Assembly: GCA_020217115.1 (NCBI GenBank)
Contig: JAIWOA010000103.1
Span: forward strand, 1 to 13,433
Direction: 5' to 3'
Origin: Calditerrivibrio sp.
GTDB taxonomy: Bacteria; Chrysiogenota; Deferribacteres; Deferribacterales; Calditerrivibrionaceae
DNA: 13,433 bases
The notes below the pieces were generated by a model. That model ran no database searches. It was given only the letters and a program-made list of their open reading frames with translations, and was not told the DNA's origin. This document shows, piece after piece, positions 8,776 through 13,433 of this stretch. Position 1 is the first letter of the stretch; every line of letters begins with the position of its first letter. The position numbers and the translations under genes are program-made.

Positions 8776-9241
8776 AATAGCGTCTAACTATCTCCTCGAT
8801 AATATTTGTGGTAGCAAAACCTTCTTCATATGACAATGATAGAACCTTCCCACCATTTTTTATGACGATATCTGAGCCAACAATTGCTTCGATTTTCCAG
8901 TCTCCTCCCTTTACAAGTATATCTGGTAGTATATCTTTTATAAGATTATAGGGGGTATCCTCTTCAAAAAATGTCACGTAGTCTACATATTTAAGGGCAT
9001 CAAGCATTATAAGCCTCTCTTTAAGACTGTTTATAGGTCTTTTATCCCCCTTTAACCTTCTAACAGATTCATCTGAATTTACACCAACCACTAAAATATC
9101 TCCAAGCTTTTTGGCTTCTTCAAGGTATTTTAAATGTCCGATGTGCAGTATATCAAAACATCCGTTTGTAAAGACTATTTTTTTCCCATATCTTACTTTC
9201 TCCAATACGGAGGAGATGTTGTTTCTGTCCAGAATAGGCAT
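8768..9241 (-). CDS. rfaE2: D-glycero-beta-D-manno-heptose 1-phosphate adenylyltransferase (single-domain)
   Basis: Transfers AMP from ATP to heptose 1-phosphate, giving ADP-heptose for lipopolysaccharide inner core. At 157 residues it equals the C-terminal half of E. coli HldE, so it is the stand-alone form (RfaE2/HldC) and the kinase half must be encoded elsewhere. Nucleotidyltransferase signatures: [13 protein letters not shown] with the HIGH motif at 33-36, [14 protein letters not shown] (53-66), KGGDW (111-115) and a C-terminal [10 protein letters not shown]. The ATG overlaps the gmhA stop by one base (TAATG) and has a TGAGGT site at 9248-9253, six bases away. It follows gmhA, which acts earlier in the same pathway, and overlaps mfd downstream. 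Similar cytidylyltransferases such as TagD share the fold, but the pairing with gmhA supports the heptose role. Confidence 0.94.
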   Translation of the reverse strand: MPILDRNNISSVLEKVRYGKKIVFTNGCFDILHIGHLKYLEEAKKLGDILVVGVNSDESVRRLKGDKRPINSLKERLIMLDALKYVDYVTFFEEDTPYNLIKDILPDILVKGGDWKIEAIVGSDIVIKNGGKVLSLSYEEGFATTNIIEEIVRRYCV

Positions 9242-9828
9242 TATTGTACCTCAGAAAATTTACCAAAAAGTATCTCGTCAACAAGGGCACATATAATATG
9301 GAAACTTGCAATATGTACCTCCTGTATCCTTGCAGTAACATCAGAGTCTACTTTTACCATTATGTCGCATAGGCCATTCATTTTTCCACCATTTTTCCCT
9401 GTAAATCCTATAGACTTAATCCCTATCTTTGAAGCAGTCCTGAGAGCTTTTATTACATTAGGAGAATTACCACTTGTTGATATCGCCATTAAAATATCCT
9501 TTTCGTTACCAAGTGCTTCAACCTGCTTGGCAAAAACATCTTCATAGGAATAGTCGTTACCTATTGATGTAAGTATAGAACTATCTGTAGTAAGGGCTAT
9601 GGCAGGTAGGGGAGGTCTCTCCATCTGGAATCTATTTACAAATTCGGCAGCTACATGCTGTGCATCAGCAGCAGATCCTCCATTCCCAAAGATCAGAAGC
9701 TTCCCACCATTCAGAAATCTATCTGCTATCTCACTGGATATTTCAATTAATGTTGGAGATGCCTCAGCAAAAAATCTGTTGTGTACCTGTAGAATATCAT
9801 TTATAATGTTTTCAACGTATTTTATCAT
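9241..9828 (-). CDS. gmhA: Sedoheptulose 7-phosphate isomerase
   Basis: Converts sedoheptulose 7-phosphate to D-glycero-D-manno-heptose 7-phosphate, the first committed step of ADP-heptose synthesis. It is a single SIS-domain protein of 195 residues (E. coli GmhA 192). It carries [17 protein letters not shown] (47-63) with H58 and catalytic E62, STSGNSPN for phosphate binding, and [11 protein letters not shown] with Q169 and catalytic H177, which matches E. coli H180. I start at ATG 9828-9826. A TTG at 9843 would add five residues, but it overlaps the TGAGGT ribosome binding site (9842-9837) that serves the ATG, and the phoH stop TGA is the first three bases of that site. It sits 11 bp after phoH and shares one base with rfaE2, so it is clearly part of the operon. 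Confidence 0.95.
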   Translation of the reverse strand: MIKYVENIINDILQVHNRFFAEASPTLIEISSEIADRFLNGGKLLIFGNGGSAADAQHVAAEFVNRFQMERPPLPAIALTTDSSILTSIGNDYSYEDVFAKQVEALGNEKDILMAISTSGNSPNVIKALRTASKIGIKSIGFTGKNGGKMNGLCDIMVKVDSDVTARIQEVHIASFHIICALVDEILFGKFSEVQ

Positions 9829-9836
9829 AATGTTAT

Positions 9837-9842
9837 ACCTCA
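9837..9842 (-). promoter_or_regulatory. Ribosome binding site of gmhA containing the phoH stop codon
   Basis: TGAGGT on the minus strand, eight bases before ATG 9828. Its first three bases are the phoH TGA. This decides the gmhA start and places a terminating ribosome directly on the next initiation site. Confidence 0.7.
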
Positions 9843-11138
9843 AAGTTTTTGTGCCGCTTTAGTGGCAAGCTCTGATCTTTCACCCTTTGTTAAAAATATA
9901 TTTGCAGCTATGGGATCATTTTTAAATCTATCCATTACATAGCTTATTCCATTTGAATAAAAATCTATGTAAGGATTGTCTATCTGATTGGGGTCTCCAG
10001 TCAAAACCACCTTTGTTCCTTCACCTGCCCTTGTGAGGATCGTTTTAATTTCATGTGGTGTAAGATTTTGCGCTTCATCAACTATAAAAAATTGATTTGG
10101 AATGCTCCTTCCACGTATGTAGGTCAATGCTTCTATCTCAACCATATTTTGTGCAAAAAGCTCTCTGTATGTCGTATTACTTTCACTTTCATCCAGAATT
10201 AATGTAAGGTTGTCATATACTGGCTGCATCCAGGGGGTCATTTTTTCCTTTAACTCCCCCGGGAGATAGCCAAGGTCTTTACCCATTGGAAATATTGGAC
10301 GGGATACAAGCAATTTTTTATATCTCCCATCATCTACAACTTTTTTCAATCCTGCTGCAATGGCAAGGAGGGTTTTACCTGTTCCAGATGTTCCGATAAG
10401 AGTGACAAGCTTTATACTATCATCCATTAGTGCATCAAATACAAATCTCTGTTCCATATTCCTCGCATGTATACCCCATATACCATCGTTGTATTCATTT
10501 ATCTTTACAATATTTAATTTACTATCAAATCTTGATAGTACAGAATGACCTGGCCTACTTTCCGAATCAAGTCTTACATATTCATTTATATAGGCTTCAA
10601 TACCAACATTCTCCAACATCCCTGTTTTATGTATGTGATCGATCATGGCATCTGAAACTTTTATGATTCTCGTACCCTCAGCATACTCCTTCATATCTGA
10701 TTTATCTTGATTGTAGTCTATAGATTTGACCCCTAAAACATCAGCTTTTATCCTGAGGTTAGCATCCTTTGTTATGAATATTACATCATGTTCCTCGTGA
10801 TCTTTTAACCACATTGCAATCGAGATGATCAGGTTGTCAGGTTTATCATGGATAAGATCGTTTGATATCTTACTGCTTATCGTGTGATTACATATATTAA
10901 CTCTTATGATTGACCCATTGTCAAGTAATACACCATTTCTTAAATCCCCCTTCTCCCTTAATTCATCGAGAAATCTTGCAAAGAATCGTGCGTTATAACC
11001 AACTTGATCCATATGCTTTTTGAAATTATCAATCTCTTCTATTACCATGATGGGTATATTTATAATTGCGTTTTCAAAGGCATTTACTGCTTTTGGATCA
11101 TACAAAATAACATTTGTATCAAATACATAGTTTATCAT
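9840..11138 (-). CDS. phoH: PhoH family ATPase with N-terminal PIN domain
   Basis: A 432-residue fusion. Residues 1-145 are a PIN ribonuclease-like domain: D7 in VFDTNVILYDP, E34/E35, D101 and D125 (TKDANLRIKA) provide the acidic cluster. Residues about 225-432 are a PhoH ATPase: Walker A GTSGTGKT 249-256, the phrase RPIFPMGKDLGYLPGEL that typifies the family, Walker B VDEAQN 353-358, LTGDPNQID 379-387 and a late arginine R421. The PIN-PhoH arrangement is known and is related to PhoH2 proteins with RNA helicase/ribonuclease activity; the true cellular role is poorly known and the name's link to phosphate starvation need not hold here. The start has a GGGGGT site four bases upstream. It is first in the phoH-gmhA-rfaE2-mfd operon, transcribed from the region divergent to hisF. 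Confidence 0.93.
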   Translation of the reverse strand: MINYVFDTNVILYDPKAVNAFENAIINIPIMVIEEIDNFKKHMDQVGYNARFFARFLDELREKGDLRNGVLLDNGSIIRVNICNHTISSKISNDLIHDKPDNLIISIAMWLKDHEEHDVIFITKDANLRIKADVLGVKSIDYNQDKSDMKEYAEGTRIIKVSDAMIDHIHKTGMLENVGIEAYINEYVRLDSESRPGHSVLSRFDSKLNIVKINEYNDGIWGIHARNMEQRFVFDALMDDSIKLVTLIGTSGTGKTLLAIAAGLKKVVDDGRYKKLLVSRPIFPMGKDLGYLPGELKEKMTPWMQPVYDNLTLILDESESNTTYRELFAQNMVEIEALTYIRGRSIPNQFFIVDEAQNLTPHEIKTILTRAGEGTKVVLTGDPNQIDNPYIDFYSNGISYVMDRFKNDPIAANIFLTKGERSELATKAAQKL

Positions 11139-11167
11139 TATACCCCCAGAACTTTAAACATAAGTGG

Positions 11168-11196
11168 AATATATAATTTTTATTTTTACAATGCAA
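11168..11196 (-). promoter_or_regulatory. Candidate promoter of the phoH-gmhA-rfaE2-mfd operon
   Basis: Minus strand TTGCAT (11196-11191), a 17-base spacer and TATATT (11173-11168), about 30 bp before the phoH ATG. The -10 is good; the -35 matches only in TTG. It is tentative because the region is AT-rich. Confidence 0.4.
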
Positions 11197-11199
11197 CAT

Positions 11200-11225
11200 T
11201 AATTATGAGGGTTTAGCCATAATTA
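11200..11225. repeat. Inverted repeat TAATTATG-N10-CATAATTA between divergent promoters
   Basis: Perfect 8-bp arms (11200-11207 and 11218-11225) with a 10-base spacer. It lies three bases upstream of the hisF -35 and three bases upstream of the proposed phoH -35, a position suited to a regulator acting on both operons. It is not at a gene end, so a terminator is unlikely. Confidence 0.5.
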
Positions 11226-11228
11226 CTG

Positions 11229-11256
11229 TTGACATTGAATGTTCAATAGATTAAAT
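11229..11256 (+). promoter_or_regulatory. Candidate promoter of the hisF operon
   Basis: A perfect TTGACA (11229-11234), a 16-base spacer and TTAAAT (11251-11256, four of six). Predicted start near 11263, leaving a leader of about 20 bases, too short for classical histidine attenuation. The spacer holds the palindrome ATTGAA-TG-TTCAAT (11234-11247). Confidence 0.55.
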
Positions 11257-11282
11257 ATTGTTAAAAATATCCAGGAATCGAT

Positions 11283-12044
11283 ATGCTTGCAAAAAGAATT
11301 ATCCCCTGTCTCGATGTCAAAGATGGCAGGGTTGTGAAGGGTACACAGTTTTTAAATCTTGTAGATGCTGGAGATCCTATAGCAGTAGCAGAGGAATATG
11401 ATAGACAGGGTGCAGATGAGCTTACATTCCTTGATATTACAGCAAGCCATGAAAATAGAAATATTATCTTTGACGTAGTTTCAAAAACAGCGGAGAAGAT
11501 ATTCATGCCTTTGACAGTTGGCGGTGGAGTGAGAACAATTGATGACATAAGAAAGCTCTTAAATTCAGGAGCAGACAAAGTCTCCATCAATACTGCTGCT
11601 GTTCAAAATCCCAACTTTGTTCAGGAGGCATCTCTAAGATTTGGATCCCAGTGTATAGTGGTTGCTGTGGATGCAAAGCGAAGGGTGGATGGTAATGGCT
11701 GGGAAGTATATACGCATGGTGGAAGAAATCCCACAGGGATAGATGTTTTAGAATGGGTTAAAAGGATGGAGTCATTTGGTGCTGGGGAGATACTTTTGAC
11801 AAGTATGGACAGAGATGGAACAAAGGATGGATATGATATTGAGCTGACTGCGGCAGTTGCTGAAACAGTTAAAATACCTGTAATAGCTTCAGGGGGTGTA
11901 GGTAGCAAGGAACATATTCTGGAGGGTTTAACCAGAGGTAAGGCTGATGCTGCCCTTGCAGCTTCTATTTTTCATTTTGGGACATATACAGTAAAAGAGG
12001 TAAAAGAGTTTTTAAAAAATAACAACGTTCATGTTAGGATGTGA
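11283..12044 (+). CDS. hisF: Imidazole glycerol phosphate synthase cyclase subunit HisF
   Basis: The cyclase half of the HisH-HisF enzyme. It uses ammonia from HisH to turn PRFAR into imidazole glycerol phosphate and AICAR, in histidine synthesis. It is a 253-residue (beta/alpha)8 barrel of standard length. Catalytic acids D11 (CLDVKDGR) and D130 (VAVDAKR) are present, with phosphate-binding loops TVGGGVR (78-84) and ASGGVGS (202-208) and the SMDRDGT segment at 174-180. The ATG has an AGGA site six bases upstream. hisH, hisA and other his genes are not in the window, so the histidine pathway is at least partly scattered or lies elsewhere; hisE follows directly. Confidence 0.97.
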   Translation: MLAKRIIPCLDVKDGRVVKGTQFLNLVDAGDPIAVAEEYDRQGADELTFLDITASHENRNIIFDVVSKTAEKIFMPLTVGGGVRTIDDIRKLLNSGADKVSINTAAVQNPNFVQEASLRFGSQCIVVAVDAKRRVDGNGWEVYTHGGRNPTGIDVLEWVKRMESFGAGEILLTSMDRDGTKDGYDIELTAAVAETVKIPVIASGGVGSKEHILEGLTRGKADAALAASIFHFGTYTVKEVKEFLKNNNVHVRM

Positions 12045-12046
12045 GG
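12042..12046 (+). promoter_or_regulatory. Ribosome binding site of hisE containing the hisF stop codon
   Basis: TGAGG, whose TGA is the hisF stop, lies five bases before ATG 12052. It decides the hisE start in favour of 12052 over the ATG at 12031, which overlaps hisF by 14 bases and has no comparable site. Confidence 0.7.
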
Positions 12047-12051
12047 TTTTT

Positions 12052-12336
12052 ATGGAGATTGATGCTATTGAGAAGCTTGCAGCAACTATAAAAGATAGAA
12101 AGATTCACCCAAAGGAAGGGTCATATACAAATTCTCTTTTTAATGCTGGGGAAAATAAGATTGTAAAAAAATTGGGTGAAGAGAATGCCGAATTCATAAA
12201 GGCTTTTCTCACTGAACCAAAGGATAGAATTGTGGGAGAAGCTGCTGATATAATATATCATCTGATGGTTGCCCTTGAATACAAAGATATAGATTTTAAC
12301 GAACTCCTCCTTGAACTTAAATCAAGGGCAAGGTAG
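12052..12336 (+). CDS. hisE: Phosphoribosyl-ATP pyrophosphatase HisE
   Basis: Hydrolyses phosphoribosyl-ATP to phosphoribosyl-AMP and pyrophosphate, the second step of histidine synthesis. It is 94 residues, all-alpha, of the MazG-like NTP pyrophosphatase fold. Typical signatures: HPKEGSYTNSLFNAGENKIVKKLGEE-type segment (residues 20-43) with the metal-binding acids of GEENAEF, and EAADIIYHLMVAL with the second acidic group. It is the stand-alone form, not fused to HisI, so the next enzyme (HisI) is encoded elsewhere. It is translated right after hisF with the stop and ribosome binding site shared, and is followed eight bases later by the DUF364 gene. A start at 12031 would add seven residues and is less likely. 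Confidence 0.94.
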   Translation: MEIDAIEKLAATIKDRKIHPKEGSYTNSLFNAGENKIVKKLGEENAEFIKAFLTEPKDRIVGEAADIIYHLMVALEYKDIDFNELLLELKSRAR

Positions 12337-12344
12337 AATAGCTT

Positions 12345-13073
12345 ATGAAGAAAGCTATCATATGCGAGCTCTATGAAAGTGTTGAAAATATCTTAAAAGA
12401 TTTTACTGTTTTGGACTACGTGTTAGGTTTGGGTTATGTCGCTGTAGAGACTGAAGCTGGAATAGGTCTTGCTTACACTTTTAGAGACTCTATCCCCGGA
12501 GGGTGCAACGCTACCGATAAAGAATTTGAAGGGGAATCTGCAAAATTGATTGCAGAAAAGATTTTTGAAAACGGTTTTCTTGAGTCTGCAATAGGCCTTG
12601 CCACAATAAACTCAGTATTGAATGGTGGAGTTATTGATGATAAGAATATTACAGACAGATTTGATTTTTTAGGGAAAAAGGTCTCAATGGTTGGATATTT
12701 TAGACCGATTGTTGAACAGATAAAACCTCTGGTGAAGGAACTTCATATATTTGAATTAAAAAACTATCAAGATACCCTGAATCCTGGTCAGGCAAAACTA
12801 ATTATACCAAAATCTGATGTTGTCATCATCAGTGGAACAACATTTATAAACAAAACCACCGAAGACTTTTTAAATTTTGTAAAAGATTTTAAAAATCTAT
12901 TTTTTGTAGGCCCCTCAACTCCACTCTCCCCTGTGATAGCCAGATATGGAAATATTATGGGTTCCTACGTATCAGATAGGAATTATATAAAAAGAGTTCT
13001 TAAAAGAGGAGCAGGGATGAAACTACTCAAGAGAGGTTTGGAAAAAAGGTTTGTTCCCTTTTCAGATAAATAA
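12345..13073 (+). CDS. DUF4213/DUF364 family protein, putative heavy-metal chelation
   Basis: A 242-residue cytoplasmic protein. The N-terminal part (about 20-100, with GLGYVAVET, GLAYTF and GGCNATD) resembles DUF4213, and the C-terminal part (about 110-235) resembles the Rossmann-like DUF364, with VSMVGYFRPIV (113-123), SDVVIISGTTFINKTTEDF (157-175) and VGPSTPLSP (188-196). A family structure from Desulfitobacterium suggested an enolase-like N-terminus and a possible role in heavy-metal chelation; no reaction is established to my knowledge. The start has only a weak AAGG-type site, and the gene lies eight bases after hisE and 16 bases before an MFS transporter. The transporter pairing hints at a substrate or metal complex being moved. 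The link to histidine genes may be only positional. Family call is confident; function is unknown. Confidence 0.85.
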   Translation: MKKAIICELYESVENILKDFTVLDYVLGLGYVAVETEAGIGLAYTFRDSIPGGCNATDKEFEGESAKLIAEKIFENGFLESAIGLATINSVLNGGVIDDKNITDRFDFLGKKVSMVGYFRPIVEQIKPLVKELHIFELKNYQDTLNPGQAKLIIPKSDVVIISGTTFINKTTEDFLNFVKDFKNLFFVGPSTPLSPVIARYGNIMGSYVSDRNYIKRVLKRGAGMKLLKRGLEKRFVPFSDK

Positions 13074-13089
13074 TTTCTAGGGGGTTTTT

Positions 13090-13433
13090 ATGGGATATCT
13101 GGTTGTTTTGTTTGCCATAATTATGCAGTTATGCCTTGGTTCTACATACTCATGGTCAGTATATGTAAAAGATATCAAAATGCTTCTTAATATAACTCAG
13201 GCATCAGCTCAGCTCCCCTTTTCCATATTCTATTTTGTTTTTCCAGCTACAATGATCTTTTCTGGTAAAATACTTAACCGATTAGGACCTTCAATGGCAA
13301 CCATACTTGGCGGTTCTCTGTTTGGTTTGGGCTGGATTATATCATCTTTTGGTGGAAACAATTTTATATTTTCTATTCTTGGGAATGGTTTTATAGCAGG
13401 AATTGGTGCAGGAATAGCCTATATAGTACCTAT
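13090..13433 (+). CDS. MFS transporter, OxlT-like (partial, C-terminus outside window)
   Basis: The first 114 codons of a membrane transporter; the frame is open to the right edge. It begins directly with TM1 (about 2-19) containing the LGSTYSWSVY motif typical of the oxalate/formate antiporter-like branch of the major facilitator superfamily. TM2 (about 42-59) is followed by a GKILNRLG loop corresponding to the conserved TM2-TM3 motif, then TM3 (about 67-86) and TM4 (about 92-113) rich in Gly and Ala. The substrate cannot be told from this part; OxlT relatives carry small organic anions, but many members are uncharacterised. An AGGGGG site lies five bases before the ATG. It is the fourth gene of the hisF operon, 16 bases after the DUF364 gene, which makes a joint role plausible. 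Confidence 0.88.
   Translation, partial: MGYLVVLFAIIMQLCLGSTYSWSVYVKDIKMLLNITQASAQLPFSIFYFVFPATMIFSGKILNRLGPSMATILGGSLFGLGWIISSFGGNNFIFSILGNGFIAGIGAGIAYIVP

Noticed and set aside
9134..9547. 137-codon plus-strand ORF across the rfaE2-gmhA junction
   Set aside because: It is antisense to two certain genes and shows no domain; it is a shadow frame.
9826..9843. TTG start for gmhA at 9843
   Set aside because: The TTG overlaps the TGAGGT ribosome binding site of the ATG at 9828, which also gives the usual family length.
12031..12051. ATG at 12031 as hisE start
   Set aside because: It overlaps hisF by 14 bases and lacks a ribosome binding site; ATG 12052 has TGAGG five bases upstream.
1..13433. 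CRISPR arrays, insertion sequences, tRNA or rRNA genes
   Set aside because: No regularly spaced repeats, transposase motifs, terminal inverted repeats or cloverleaf-like sequences were seen on either strand.

Overview
This window is a dense, AT-rich stretch of bacterial chromosome with no mobile elements, RNA genes or CRISPR. Core gene content, separate heptose enzymes (GmhA and a single-domain RfaE2, implying lipopolysaccharide and a Gram-negative envelope), an OxlT-like transporter and the base composition resemble Deferribacterota such as Calditerrivibrio or Deferribacter. That placement is inferred from general resemblance; no search was done.

Layout. (1) Positions 1-3860, minus strand: a two-gene signalling operon. 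A large membrane hybrid histidine kinase with a phosphorelay tail overlaps by an ATGA junction a response regulator whose C-terminal HD-GYP domain runs off the left edge. (2) 4021-5061, plus strand: aroF, DAHP synthase, the entry enzyme of aromatic amino-acid synthesis, with a strong sigma70-type promoter and a hairpin terminator shared with the convergent gene. (3) 5104-5367, minus strand: a small unrecognised protein ending in a Cys/His-rich tail, with its own promoter and an inverted repeat over the likely transcription start. (4) 5470-11138, minus strand: a tightly packed operon phoH - gmhA - rfaE2 - mfd, with spacings of +11, -1 and -8 bases. It mixes an RNA/ATPase protein, two steps of ADP-heptose synthesis and transcription-coupled repair. 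(5) 11283-13433, plus strand: hisF - hisE - a DUF4213/DUF364 protein - an MFS transporter that runs off the right edge. The phoH and hisF units diverge from a 144-bp region holding two inverted repeats.

Most of this is ordinary housekeeping DNA. I did not find a clearly new multi-gene system. The parts most worth a second look are the small Cys-tailed protein with its candidate operator, the DUF364-MFS pair, the heptose genes embedded between phoH and mfd, the inverted repeats between phoH and hisF, and a Gly in the DAHP synthase effector site that predicts tyrosine control. No stretch longer than 300 bases lacks a gene; the longest intergenic gap is 160 bp (3861-4020).
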